Positions 36,877-49,117 of a DNA stretch of 64,000 nt are shown here, one piece after another. This stretch comes from Lichina pygmaea (lineage: Eukaryota > Ascomycota > Lichinomycetes > Lichinales > Lichinaceae). A program made the translations under genes and the position numbers. Each line of letters begins with the position of its first letter. Position 1 is the stretch's first letter. Location: positions 3,926,202 to 3,990,201 of the forward strand of contig OY730171.1 of assembly GCA_963422465.1 (NCBI GenBank). Reading direction: 5' to 3'. The notes beneath the pieces were generated by a model. That model did no database searches and was not told where the DNA came from. It saw only the letters and a list, made by a program, of their open reading frames with translations.

Positions 36877-39385
36877 TCACTCGCTGTTGCTGTGACCGAT
36901 GAGCCACGGCCTTCGTGAGCCGTACGGACTTCCAGGAAATCGCATGGGGATTGGAACGTGGCCGTCGAAGCTCTCTATTCCGGTGGGTGCCGTGGCAGCT
37001 TCAGCTGTGCCAGACGGTCGTCGACGCGAGGTCGGAACGAGGACGCCGCACTCCCAGTTGCGACAGCTGAGCCTGGGCTGCTTGCTCTCTCGATCCTTCA
37101 CGAGACGCCCCCTTGCAGTTTCCCATCGGATCGTCAGTTGCGATGGCCGTAGATCGCCATCGTCGTGGCAAGGGGTCCAACGTCCCTGGGAGAACAAGGT
37201 GCTTACCAGGCGCTTTCCGAGAGGTTGGCACTACCGACGTACGCCCACGCCGGAGCATGTGTGCCGTCGACGGCCGCGCTAAGCGGCCGAGGTCTGGCGA
37301 AGAGAAGCTTCGATGCTTGTCAACGGCCAAGCTCTACTCTTGCTTTCAACCTAAAAACAAGATTCTCTTACCTTGTTGTGCATGAGAAGGCCTGTGCGGC
37401 TGCTGACGCAGTCTCGAAAGAGACTTCGGGGAAACGTCGGCGCGTCGTACCATTTCGAGTGCAGGCAGATGGTGCCGCCAACCTTCGGAGATATCGTCAG
37501 TAAGAAGCGTTGCTGGCGGTCGGATGTATGCAGCGTGGAGCCGCGACTTACACCGTCGCCGCCTCTACTTCCCAGCACTGTGTCCCGGGTTGGAAAGTAG
37601 ATGCGGAAATGGTTCAACACCTCCGTCGATAATTCCATGTCCAGTGCTTCCATTGCCGGTGGGAGAGCTGCGCCGCCGCGCCGCCGCGCTTGGGGTCGAG
37701 CAGCGGCTCTCAAATTGTACTCGGTCAAGCCGTCGTCACCTGCGACATTAGATCCCTGCTTGTTTGTTCTGCGATGGGAGGGGGGGCGATGTACCTTGAG
37801 CAGCAAGATATATGGCCTTGAGGAAGCCGTCGTTCAACGATCCGATGGAGGAAGACTTGTGCAGCCAATTAGCCGTGACTCGAAATCAACAGATAGGGGA
37901 GCTGCGCGGACGTACGACGAAATCAATATCGAGGACACCTTTGTGCTGCATGCCCAGATGTCGAACTGCTCGTCCCAGCCCACAGTATCCGGTTCGTCTC
38001 CAGGAATCCCCTGTGTGTGGGCCGCCGCTGGTCCGTTTCTCAGCGTCAAGCTCTCCATTTAGGAAGGGGGCGGAGGCAAGAAGAGCTCGCGACCGACATC
38101 GTATGAACGAACGCAATGTCTCTGGTGCCAGAGAAATCGAAACGCAGCACTCCGCCGATGACGTCTCGGTCGAGTCCCGAAGCCTCGAGAAAGTAAACCA
38201 GCTCCGTCCCGAAGAAGGTCAGATCTTCCCGGGCCTTTTCAGGAGACTGGCTGGCATCGTCCAGCCGGGGAAGGTCGATGAGAAAGACGGTCTTAGAGTC
38301 GTCGGTTAGCCGTCTGGATCAAGCACAGAGGGAAAGGGAGAGAGAGCAAGACGCACATTCTCCATGACTCCTCCGTTCTCGCCCCAGTCGTGCGGCACCA
38401 GATTCGCCGACGGCACGACGACTCGAAGGTGCGTTGGGTGGAAGAGAAGCTGTAACTTGGAATGCATGCAGTTGATGGCCCCGTCCATCGACGGAAAGCA
38501 GAGACGCAGGCTCGCCATGCCGGCCGTCTCGTCCCTGTATTGGGTTTTCTGTCACCAGAGCCGTCAACAACGCAGCTCTTGGTGGACCTCGACCGTGGAA
38601 CCCCGTACCGTGGCGTCATCCTTGGCTTGCATGACAAAGACCATCTTGGTTTTGCTCAGGTCGATCTTCCTCATCAACCATTCCACGTCCCACTGAAATG
38701 CGCTCAGCACCGCCACCGTGAGATCGTTCTTTTGCAACACCTCCTCAAATTTGATGTCATCTTTCCTCTCGTAACCGAACGCCCAGGTCTTGCGGACGAC
38801 ACCGCGAGGAAAACAGAGCCCCGAAAGAGCAGACGCCTGCTGTACAGGGGGCGAGACACCCGAGGATGATTTGAGGCCTTGAGGATCAAGCTCCGGCGTC
38901 GGTGTAGTTCTGTTGGCAAGCGCAGGTCGCCTCTTCCCCGGTAGACGAGATGACGGCTGCTTCTCCCTGCGCAGCCGCGGCGGAGAGACCGAAGCCTTCC
39001 TCTTCAGCCGTGCCAGCCTTTCTTGTTCCATCGTTTTACGGTCCAGATGCTGCAGCAGCGTCGTGCCATCTTTCCGGTCCTCCTGGTCTCCACGAGGACC
39101 CGGATCCAGATCTGCTTCCTCTGCCTTCGATGCGGTGGCGGAAGGCTCTGAGCCGGACTGGCTCTCAGACCCGACAACTTGACCCACACGCAGTACTGGC
39201 ATGAGTTCGTCGTCAGACTCGTCCGTGTCGTTGGAGAGGTCGATCACGACCGGTCTTTTCCTAGATGGCGGGGACACATTGGCCACCGCTGCTGAGGATC
39301 CCAGCTCCGGCGACGGTTGGCGTGCCTGGTCGGCTAGAGACAGCGCAATAGCTGCTTTGAGCTCCTCGTCATCCGAACTGGCCAT
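36877..39385 (-). CDS. TDP1: Tyrosyl-DNA phosphodiesterase 1
   Basis: Nuclear repair enzyme that removes topoisomerase I peptides from DNA 3' ends. Nine exons give 663 residues: 39385-38588, 38548-38357, 38291-38098, 38027-37916, 37855-37795, 37739-37552, 37482-37372, 37307-37207 and 37111-36877. A ubiquitin-interacting-motif-like helix opens the protein (SDDEELKAAIALSLADQ, residues 3-19). The catalytic HxK pairs are H295/K297 in MHSKLQLLF and H550/K552 in LLMHNKLLF, followed by WAYVGSANLSESAWG. The family blocks SWRRTGYCGLGRA and ICLHSKWYDAPTFPR confirm the splice choices. The donors after VRGSTVE and after FVHT are non-consensus GT sites chosen by frame. It is divergent from the FAD-protein gene across 1.7 kb. 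Confidence 0.94.
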
Positions 39386-41080
39386 GGCTGAAACGGATCG
39401 AGGCGTCCCTGTTTTAGCCCGTGTGGCTTGCTTGATGTAAAGAGCTGCCTCCCCGATCTCGGAAAAAAATGCAAAGGGAAGTGACAGACTGGTTTCGCCG
39501 CACGGCAACAGAGCTGCTGGATGTAGGAATCGGATCCACTTCCAAAGATACCCGAACAGAGGTTCTGGCACACTCCCAGACAAGAAATGTTGCGGTTCAA
39601 AGAAAACGAGAAAGATCCGGCTTGCTTTCCTTTTCTCAAACCGTGCGCTGATATGTCAAATAGAGAGTCGCCAATTCAGGTGACTCGACCGACGGGATAT
39701 CCTGTGTTCGGCCTGATATCACGTAGCTCTTGCGATTACCCAACGCGGCTCCTCGAGGCTCTATCCCATCGACCTGGCTGACTGTTTGATGGAACCTGTA
39801 CGGTATATGCCTTGGAGGCAGAGCGGTCGACGTCTGAGAATCGGGAAGAAAGAGTGGAGAATGGTGATGCTTGTAGCCGCTTGAAGCTGCCTACGATCGG
39901 TTGCAGGATGTGTTTCCGTTGTGCTCGACTTACCAGTACAGGTTCTTCACAAGAATGTCGGATTCAGCCCTGGGGACTGCACTAACGTGATCCACGGCAG
40001 CCTCTTTGTTCGCCAAAATGGAAGCCTAGGATAGTGAATCAGTCACTGTAGATCTAGACACGCTAGGCTACAACAGCAGGCATGGATGGCTTACCAAGGT
40101 GTTGTGTACGTATGGACGTACGTACTGTGCTCCGTACTACGGTTCCGTACTTGCTACTACTTTTGAGATAAGAGCTCATTCATGTACTGTAGTTCGTTAC
40201 GTGCGGTAAATGTCATCTCAGCACTTTCAATCAATACCAACGTATTACAGAATGCCTCAAAAGTCTCTGGCCTCTGGCATGCCAGTACATACGGTACGTA
40301 CCTCGTACGTATGTACTGCGGTACTGATCTGAAGATTTCTGACTCCTGAAATTCAGTTGAAGTCTTGTTCTGGGAAAGATTTACAAGCGCTCAACAAGAA
40401 CGATGCGAGCCGACTCAAGTCATGTGACCCAGAGATCATTCACACCATCAAGCTAGAACCAAGATGGAGTACATACGTCCTTCCGTACTCCGTACAGAAC
40501 GTACAGATACCAATCTCCTCAAAAAGAGCAGTTGAAGTAGATTTCTTTGACTCCTCTTTGTATATACGTATGTATGTACGTATGTACGGAGTACGGAGGT
40601 ACGTACGTAAGTTGTTCCACATGCCATATCAGATATCGAAAGACCATCGACGTTACTGTACTACGTACCTGGCCGTGCTGGCCTATTGATTCGCGATGCA
40701 GCCGATGACCCTATCCTAACCAAGTTAGCGGGATCGCGCACCTAGCTCGCTAGGGCCGATCCAGATCTTGTCTACGAATGTCTGTTTGCATATCGGGCGC
40801 GGATTCGTCGGAATGTCGATGGACGTCATCGATCGACGCCGATGGAGGGCGGCCGGCTTTCCCGGCGCCGGGGAATCGTCTGACGTCTACATCTCTTTGG
40901 GGGAGCCACGAAGCTTGGTCGATGCGCAGAGGTCGTATCCCCCTTGTCCACTCAGCCGTTTTCGACGAGCGCGCGGAATAGCATCGTCGTCCTAGGTTGT
41001 GGCTTGCTTGTTGCCTCAACATTCCTGCGGTTGTCCTCGACCTCGAACGCGCTGGCAGAGGAAGGGCCTCTGCCAACATC
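39386..41080. other. Divergent intergenic region between TDP1 and the FAD-protein gene
   Basis: GTAC-rich tracts at about 40107-40150, 40288-40325 and 40560-40610. A 110-codon plus frame (40357-40689) runs through one of these tracts and has no recognisable domain, so I do not call it. Confidence 0.55.
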
Positions 41081-42936
41081 ATGGCCTCGGAGCCGTTGGT
41101 GAAAGATGGGAGGAGGCACGTCGTCATCGTCGGCGCCGGCGCAGCAGGCATGGTTGATCTCTCCCTCCCTCCACCACGACAGCCACCCCCGGAACTTGGG
41201 AGGACCATGGCATAGCTCTAACCCCAAGCAGTCGTGCGCCGACACGTTGGCCCAGCACCCAGACCGATTCAAGGTGACGGTCATCGAGCGGATGGACTAC
41301 CCGGGCGGGCAAGCGACGTCGATTCCGCTCGACGAGAACAAATTCGGGACGACGTGGATGAACGACGGCGTGCAGGGCGGCTCCCCGGTGTTCAAGCACA
41401 CATTCCGCTACTTCCACAAGTACAACTACCACGAGCAGCAAGTCGAGCTCCAAGTGTCGTTCGGCAAGGGAAAGGATCGGTTCTGGACCAACGCCTTCCC
41501 GACCCACCTCGTCAAGGAGCACCAGGCCGACATCAAGAAATTCGGCCGAGTCCTCAAGATCATCAGATATCTCATGCCCGTGCTGGGGATCGTGCCCATC
41601 AGGATTATGCTGAAGCTGTTTCGTTTCGACAAGGACTTTGGCGAGAAGATGGTCTTGCCCTTGATTGCGCTCTTCCTTGGCACCGGTAGGTCATGATGCG
41701 CGCCGGTGTGAGCCAGATCCGGCGTATGCCAGGCTGAAGCTTTCCAAAGGCAACCAGACGGCGAACGTCTCTTGCGCTGTTCTCGAGCGCTTGTTCAATG
41801 ACCCCAACATGCATCTCTGGGACTACGACCCCGACACCCTCCTTCCGAACTTGCCCAAGATGGTTACCTTTCCCAAACTGCAGGACTTCTACCACGACTG
41901 GATGACCGACCTTCGCTCGAAGGGTGTGGATATCCGGCTGGGTACCGACGTTGTGGCCGTCGTCAGCCGGAGCAAGCAGGGTGTGGTCATCCGGACGCAG
42001 CCTTCCGGGTCCGGTATCAGCCAGGGGCTTGGCGGCGGCGATACCGCCCCGCCGGCGGAAACCGGACGCTTTGACGAGATGGTGCTTTGCCAGCTCGCCG
42101 ACGACGCCCTCAAACTGCTGGGCGAGGCCGCGACCTGGCGGGAGAGGTTCGTCCTCGGCGGAGCCCGCTTCTACGACGACATCACCATCACGCACTCGGA
42201 CCACGAGTATTTCCAGAAGCACTACGAGACCCATTTCAACCCGGATCTGTGCCTCCCGCCGAAGAACGCAGAGGACGAGAGGCGTGTCGCGTTCGCGAAG
42301 GGCTCCGGGCCAGGAGGGTCGAACGAGGGGGGCGGCTTTCGCCCGATGTACTACACCAAGACGTATCCGGAATCGCCGAGGAAGATCGAGATGTCGTTCG
42401 ACTGCACCAACTACCAGCACCAGTTCCGCATGGACCACGACCGGGAGATCCCGCCGGTGCCGTACGAGAACCACGTATTCCAGTCCATCTTCCTGGACAA
42501 GCGGAACCGCGACATGTGGACCATCGACGAGATCGACGAGGACAAGATCATCGAGCGCAAGTGGTGGCATCAGCTGGGCCATCGATGGCAACACTACGTC
42601 CGAGTCGTGCCGGGCATGATGTTCTTGAACGGAAAGAACCGCACCTACTTCGCCGGCTCGTGGACGATGGTGGTACGCATCTCTCCCTCGTCTTCTTCCG
42701 CCCGTTCGACTCGTCGTTGACGAGTTGTCCTTCCTGATGTCCATCGCTGACGTACGTGGACTGTGCCCCGCGGACAGAACATGCATGAGATGGCCTGTGT
42801 CAGCGGCATCGCGGCCGCGTACCGCCTGGGCGCCGAATACAAGAAGTTTGACGACTTTGCCGAGGAGCTCTTCAGCAAGTACCTGCTCGTGTCGCATGGG
42901 GTGTGGTACAAGAGGGAGAAGAAGAAGCAAAAGTGA
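41081..42936 (+). CDS. FAD/NAD(P)-binding Rossmann oxidoreductase-like protein
   Basis: Exons 41081-41152, 41232-41685, 41750-42672 and 42778-42936 give 535 residues. The N-terminus has the dinucleotide-binding fingerprint VVIVGAGAAGMSCADTLAQ followed by VTVIERMDYPGGQATS, as in flavin amine-oxidase and phytoene-desaturase-like enzymes. A C-terminal block NGKNRTYFAGSWT and MHEMACVSGIAAAYRLGA closes the FAD fold. The N-terminal glycine motif is split by intron 1. The substrate is unknown. The protein ends in a Lys-rich tail (KREKKKQK). The first donor (ATG/GTTGAT) is atypical but restores the fingerprint exactly. It converges with the tRNA isopentenyltransferase gene, stops 324 bp apart. Confidence 0.88.
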
Positions 42937-43260
42937 AGAGCCAACCATGTTTCCCGCAATCCGATGTTGCGACTTAATCTATTCCTTCTTCTTCTTCTTC
43001 TTCTTCTTCTTCTTCACGTTCTATGTCGTGGTTGTGTATCACCATGTTGTGGCACCTAGCGCCTCGCATCTGGTCGGTTGGAGTAATTAACGGTGGAGCA
43101 GAGCCCTCCGATGAGTTCCTCTTCTGTTGCGTTAAGATGAATCTGGAATCGCGAGTCCCCGCAAATTAGACATACATCATGAAAATCTAGTGAGACAGGC
43201 AGCCAGTCGCAGAGGCCCATGCGACCCCAAGGTCGTGGGAACAGTCAGGCGGAGCGCGGC
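42937..43260. other. Convergent 3' intergenic spacer
   Basis: Shared terminator region of two convergent genes, with a (TTC)n repeat at about 42985-43015. Confidence 0.7.
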
Positions 43261-44873
43261 TCAGATTGGCGGGTCGTCGAGGGGCTCCCCAGCGGACCAT
43301 CCAAATCTGTGCTGTGGCCTTTCCTTCTTCAGTTTCGTTGCTCGACGATGGCCCCGACTCCGAACGTGTTGGGCCCAATCCTGCTCCGTCACCGTCACCG
43401 TTTCGCACACCTCGCACCTCTTTCGCACCCAGAGTTCGGGATTCCTGCTCATGTCATCTTGCTTCGGGACAAGTAGCTCGGCACCCAGCGGAGAGACCGG
43501 GGCCGCGGCGGGCAGTTGGGCTCCACCCAGGAACCTGTGGACAAGATCTGCACCGGTCGCGATGACACTACTGAATCCGTCTGCGCTTTCGCCGTCGCCA
43601 CCTAGAACGAAGATCTGCTGCTTCGCGCCGGCATCCGAGACAGCATGCAGGAGTTTGATGCGGATCCATCGGATCTGTCTCTTGGCATATTGCCAGGTTG
43701 CCGTCTGGGTGCGCCTTATCGCCTTCTCTTCGATACTCTCAAGCTCCACCGCAGAGACCTGACCGCTGTTCAAGGCGGTCAGGAATGGCAGGAACTCCTT
43801 GTACCCAATTGAGACCCAGATTCCGCGTGTTGTGTCGGTGCTGATTCCTCGCCCCTGTTCGTCCCTTCGTTGTCTGTCTAGCAGCTCGACCTCTGACAAC
43901 AGACCGCCACGGAGCATGGCGTGCACGCGCTCTTCCAACCGAGGCTTGAGAACATCGGCAGCAGCATAGGCCCACAGTATCAGGGTTGGAAAACGTAATG
44001 TACGGCCAGCTGGAGCCTCAGTGGATACATTCAAGGTCTCGGTGACAGAGGTTAGAGACGGCTTGGATTCCAGCTCGGGCAAAGTCATCTTTGGAGGGGC
44101 CGCTGCTCGACGCTGCTCGTCATATGTATCCGAGGCCCTTTTACCTGTGAGCAGGAATATTTCCAATGATCTTTGAATTCTTCTTCGATCATTTGGATGC
44201 CAACGTTGCGCCATGACCGGGTCTTCTTCCTTTAGCCGAGTCCAGATCTCTTCGGTGGATGCGTTCAAGATTGGGTACCGAGCAGAAATTTCTTGACGAG
44301 AGAGTTTGTTATCCCCAGGTTTCCCGATTGTAGTTGGAGCAGCGATCGGGGGCTCTTGAAAGAGCAGCGATTGAGTATAGTAATGCGTTCCACCGACGAT
44401 GATAGGAAGGCGACCCCTTGAGCGAATCTCTCGGATCTGGGATCGAGCATGGCTTAGCCCATCTCCACTTGCAGTCTGGTCAAGACACTGATACCACTTG
44501 CAAGGCCGTTCTCGTGAATCGGTCCACTGTCCATGGCTCCTCATCCAGCCTCACGCACCCCAATAGGTGATGTGGCACCCCTTTCCTTTCCTCCAAGGTG
44601 ACTTTATTTGTTATTATCGGAAGCCCATCGTAGAGCTGCATGGCATCTCCATTGATGACTTCACCATTGAAACGCAGTGCCAACTCCACCGCGAGCTATG
44701 GTGACGAGCAACAAGTCAGTCTGTCACCTTGACGGCTACCCTTGCGAGAAGAACTCCGCTTTCACCTGAGATTTGCCAGTCCCGGTTGCGCCAACAATCG
44801 CCAAAAGTGGCTGGGATGGAGCATTGACAGCCATTTTGGCGCGACTGCGTAGGCTGACAACCGCCCGAGGCAT
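43261..44873 (-). CDS. MOD5: tRNA dimethylallyltransferase (isopentenyltransferase)
   Basis: Adds an isopentenyl group to A37 of tRNAs reading UNN codons. Exons 44873-44766, 44695-44498 and 44436-43261 give 493 residues. The P-loop GATGTGKS is at residues 28-35, followed by [41 protein letters not shown] and [17 protein letters not shown]-terminal C2H2-type finger is visible ([20 protein letters not shown], then GHRR), as in Mod5 and TRIT1. There are two in-frame ATGs: M1 starts a short basic segment ([12 protein letters not shown]) and M14 follows it. This matches the dual-start arrangement that in yeast Mod5 sends one form to mitochondria and one to cytosol/nucleus. Confidence 0.95.
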
Positions 44874-45393
44874 GAAGATCAACTCGGTATGTGGGTCATC
44901 AAGAAAAGCGTTTGAAGCGTCTTTACTCGTAGACTGCTGGTAGGACTGGAGGGGATAGAGTCACGGGCCATCACCCCACGTGACTCTACTAGACACGGCG
45001 TTCCTATCGGAGAAATCGTCGGCCCGTAGGTACCGCTATCGTTTCAAGATGTGATTGGCCAACGGGTAATTTAGATAGGGGAAACGTACATACGTACTTC
45101 GTACATACTGTACGTAAGGGCCCGAAATTTCGAACGACCTGTTTCCAACGTTGGCGACGATTTGCGAGGACTGTCCTTCTCCTTTGGTCTCCGCAAGCCC
45201 TTCCTTATTATCAGACGCCGCCTTACAGCCGGGGACGGCATCGCGACGATCGGCTCTCATATTCCAGCGTGGTGAAGCATCCGCCGTCCACTCTTCCTGT
45301 TCACCGCAGGACCCGGGCTGAGGTCCGTCGCAGCGCGCGACACCTCTCGCTTTGACCATTGAGGCCGTTCATCGTCCGACCGAGTTGCCAGCC
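44874..45393. promoter_or_regulatory. Bidirectional promoter region between MOD5 and the GDP-mannose transporter gene
   Basis: 520-bp spacer between divergent start codons. A GTAC-rich tract lies at about 45088-45116. No TATA-like element is obvious. Confidence 0.5.
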
Positions 45394-46688
45394 ATGGAGG
45401 ACGACAAGAAGAGGGACGACTACAAGATGGAGATGGGCTCGGCAGATCGGGAGGCGAAAGCCTTCGACCACCCACAGCCCCCCCCAAAGCCTCGCGTCAC
45501 AGTCAACAGCCCTGCCGTTCCGGTCCTCAGTTATTGCGCGTCGTCCATCCTTATGACCGTTACGAATAAGTTTGTCCTGTCGGGTCTGGGGTTCAATCTG
45601 AACTTCTTCCTCCTCCTCATTCAGGTACATGACCGCGCAAGCCCTGCCGTACCACAGCACGTCTGACGGCCTCATAGTCCTTTGTCTGCATTGTCGCAAT
45701 CCAGACCTGCAAATCCTTAGGAGTCATCACCTATCGAGACTTCAAGTCCGATGAAGCCAAGAAATGTGAGCCATGGTGCCGCGAGCATTCGTTCCCGGTG
45801 GGCTGACAGCCCCGCTAGGGTTCCCGATTTCCCTCCTCTTGATCGGAATGATCTACACTGGAAGCAAGGCTCTTCAGTTCCTCTCGATCCCGGTCTACAC
45901 CATCTTCAAGAACCTTACCATCATCCTCATCGCGTATGGCGAGGTGCTTTGGTTCGGAGGCTCGGTCACGGGTTTGACCTTGGTCTCCTTCGGGCTGATG
46001 GTGATGAGCTCCGTCATCGCTGCGTGGGCGGACATCAAGCATGCCCTGGACAGCCATGGAACCGCGAGCCCCGAGGCTGCCACGCGGATATCGACCCTTA
46101 ATAGCGGCTACATCTGGATGTTGGTCAATTGCTTGTGCAACGCCACCTTCGTCCTGGGCATGCGCAAGCGGATCAAGCTGACCAACTTTAAGGACTTCGA
46201 CAGTAAGTATCTTCTGTCGACCACGGGCTCTCGCTGACGTCGCGACAGCCATGTTCTACAACAACCTCCTGTCGATCCCCATCCTCCTTGTCTGCTCCGT
46301 CTTCTTGGAGGACTGGTCCGCCGAGAACATCAACAAGAACTTCCCGCCTGCCGAGAGGAACCGCTTGATCGTAGCCATGATCATCTCCGGGCTCTCCTCG
46401 GTCTTTATCTCGTACACGTCGGCGTGGTGCGTTCGCGTGACGTCATCGACGACGTATTCCATGGCTGGAGCGCTGAACAAGTTGCCGATGGCATTGAGCG
46501 GGCTCCTGTTCTTCGGCGACCCTGTCACGCTCCCTAGCGTGTCGGCGATTGCGGTTGGATTCATCAGCGGGATCATGTACGCCTGGGCGAAACTGAAGCA
46601 AGCGTCAAAACCGCGGACCGTCCTTCCGACAACGAACCCACCGATGAGCGCCAGCGCGCAGAGCATGAGGGACAGTTTAAAGTCATAG
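45394..46688 (+). CDS. VRG4: Golgi GDP-mannose transporter
   Basis: Imports GDP-mannose into the Golgi lumen for protein and lipid mannosylation. Exons 45394-45624, 45678-45765, 45819-46202 and 46249-46688 give 380 residues. Nucleotide-sugar transporter features: about ten hydrophobic segments starting with [19 protein letters not shown], the [10 protein letters not shown] block (236-245) and the GDP-mannose signature GALNK at 308-312. The cytosolic N-terminus is charged. An upstream non-ATG extension of the frame exists, but the ATG at 45394 fits family length. Confidence 0.96.
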
Positions 46689-47252
46689 GGTGCTCAGACG
46701 GACTTGCTTCTGTGTCGTTGCCCCTGGCTGTTCCAGCATGGTACGGCTCTGGTGTCATGTCTTGCAACCGGCTAGGATAGGGGGAGTCTATGGCGTTGAC
46801 CGTGGCCAATCGTAGCGGTATACGGAGTGTCTGTACGTACCATAGATCAGTATAGTAATAGTAGCTACAAGATGTATTCTGAATGTCACACGATGTTTTA
46901 CTTCTACTTGCACATGCAACATCATCGTCCTTACAGCAATACTGGTGCATGGTGATCTGCAAACCCGACGTATCTTGCTAGGCTTGGTAGGCTACGTAGA
47001 GTACGAACGACGCTAGAGGGCTATATTGTTGGTCTTCCAACCCAGAGTCCTGGCATTGCCTTCAGAGATCACAAGGAGGCAATGAAGAGCATCGCCAGCG
47101 CCCTTGACGCTGTCACACTTCTTGTCTATCACGTTCTCTGGCCGACTAGATAATCCCGGAAGAGACTCGACCATCTCAAGTCGACGATGGCTGATACGGA
47201 ACTTTGAGTGACTGCCAGCCATCTGCCGTCGCAGGCCTACCTAACGTGGACC
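46689..47252. other. Intergenic between the GDP-mannose transporter and MMM1 genes
   Basis: Tandem-gene spacer. No repeats or RNA recognised. Confidence 0.6.
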
Positions 47253-48440
47253 ATGTCCTCGTGAGTAGATGGTCACATGCTCGTACTGTACATTCCTTGC
47301 TGACGTCTCTCGACAGGCTATCGTTCATGCAAGGCTTCTTCCTTGGACAGCTCTCCGTCGTGCTTCTGTTCGGGGCCTTTATCAAGTTCTTTATCTTCGG
47401 CGATGCCTCGTCGGCCGCACAGTCTCGTCTCGAGGGACATCGTCCTGGCCTCGCCCGCGAGGGCTCTTTCAGGGCAACACCGGCTACGGGGGAGGTGTCG
47501 ACAAGAAAGAAGCAGGCCAGCCTACTCCGGAAACCGCCTACGTTGACCACGGCTACCATCTTGGAGAAGACATACTACAACGTCAACTCGCATCTCCCGG
47601 AGAGCGTGGACTGGTTCAATGTCCTCTTTGCCCAGACCATCGCTCAGTTCCGGAGCGACGCGCAGCACAACGATGCTATTCTAGGCAGTCTGAATGCCAT
47701 GTTCAATGGCTCCAAGAAGCCCGACTTTCTCGACGATATCAGGATCACCGAGCTCAGTCTTGGCGAGGACTTTCCGATCTTCAGCAATTGCAGGATCATC
47801 CCGGTCGACGAGGAAGGCGACGGCAGCACGGCCCAGGCAAGGGTAGAGGGAGGAAGGTTGCAAGCAAGGATGGACGTCGATCTGAGCGACTTCATTACCC
47901 TTGGGGTCGAGACCAAGCTGGTTCTCAACTATCCGAGGCCTTTGGTGGCGGTGTTGCCTGTGGCCCTTACCGTGTCGGTGATTCGATTCACAGGAACGGT
48001 AAGACATCCGAAGAGAAGCCACCCTTCAGCAGCGGCTGATCCCGAGCTAGCTCTCCGTTTCGTTCATCCCCTCGTCACCTTCCGCCTCGTCCCCTACAAC
48101 GCTGGCCTTCTCATTCTCGGACGACTACCGGCTGGAACTTTCCACGAATTCTCTTGTTGGCTCACGCAGCCGCCTCCAAGATGTGCCCAAGATAGCGCAG
48201 ATCATCGAGGCACGCCTACACGCCTGGTTCGATGAGCGGTGCGTGGAGCCGAGATTCCAGCAGATCGTGCTGCCAAGCCTGTGGCCACGGAAGCAGAACA
48301 CCAGGGGCGGCGAAGCAAGCCAGCTTGATCCTGAACAGACTGCCTCTGGACCAGCTCACAGCCAGTCAAATATCGATGAACGTCAATCTGGAAACAAGCC
48401 GGTAGCCACACAGTCGGAAGGCTCCTTGAGACGTCGATAA
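47253..48440 (+). CDS. MMM1: Mmm1, ER subunit of the ERMES tether
   Basis: ER-anchored subunit of the ER-mitochondria encounter structure, which transfers lipids. Exons 47253-47260 (8 nt), 47317-47998 and 48051-48440 give 359 residues. The protein starts MSSLSFMQG, followed by one membrane anchor ([19 protein letters not shown]), a variable basic linker and the SMP domain from about residue 95 ([20 protein letters not shown] ... [21 protein letters not shown]) to [18 protein letters not shown] and [13 protein letters not shown]. The 8-nt first exon is inferred from frame and the family N-terminus; starting at a later Met would lose only a few residues. Confidence 0.95.
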
Positions 48441-49117
48441 TCTCCTGAACCATCACAGCGTCATGTTCCTGGAGCTCTCAAGCACAGAGACGACTCGACT
48501 TAGGTTGACCAGGGAAGCCACCACTACATCCTTAACATGCTAGTCCACTCGCGTAGTGACTGGAGACGCTCGATACAGGCCATTGGTACGGCTCAAGGAA
48601 CTGTATGTCACCTCACCACTCTATCTTTGGGCAAGGAACGAACGTCTTGTATCTTAAGCAGAACTGATCACATTTGCAATAGAGTACGCTCGTATAACTG
48701 CTCGCTGCATCTTCCTCTGGGAAGCAACATGTGGTTGCAGGCTGACGTAGACTGGCTACCTTGACCTTTGGCACAAGATAGCACACTTACATATTTTCTC
48801 AAATCCACTTGCATTGTACCGTACAGTACCGTATAGAATCAATTCAACAGGCTCACCACTGGAGGCAGTTCTACTATCACCTGTCCTGATTCCGGAAAAA
48901 CTTTCCATGGAGCAAAAAAGGGTGTGCAAAGGTTGGCCTTAAAGCAGCCACTGGTAGTGTCAACATTGTACTATCCTTCTCTGGAATGAATAATGATCTG
49001 GAACTGGCAAGCTCATCATCAGTGACTTGGTTTTGAGCTTTGTCACAAGAACAGAGCAGCATCAGTTCAAATATGCCAGAGGATGTAGCTCATTATTTTG
49101 TACAGCCATCATATATA
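48441..49117. other. AT-richer spacer before the transposon nest
   Basis: The minus strand at 48877-49062 has a short coding-like piece (DKAQNQVTDDELASSRSLFI) that may be a transposon remnant. No family assigned. Confidence 0.4.

Noticed and set aside
41605-42948. 447-codon minus-strand frame
   Set aside because: Shadow of the FAD/NAD(P)-binding gene caused by high third-position GC.
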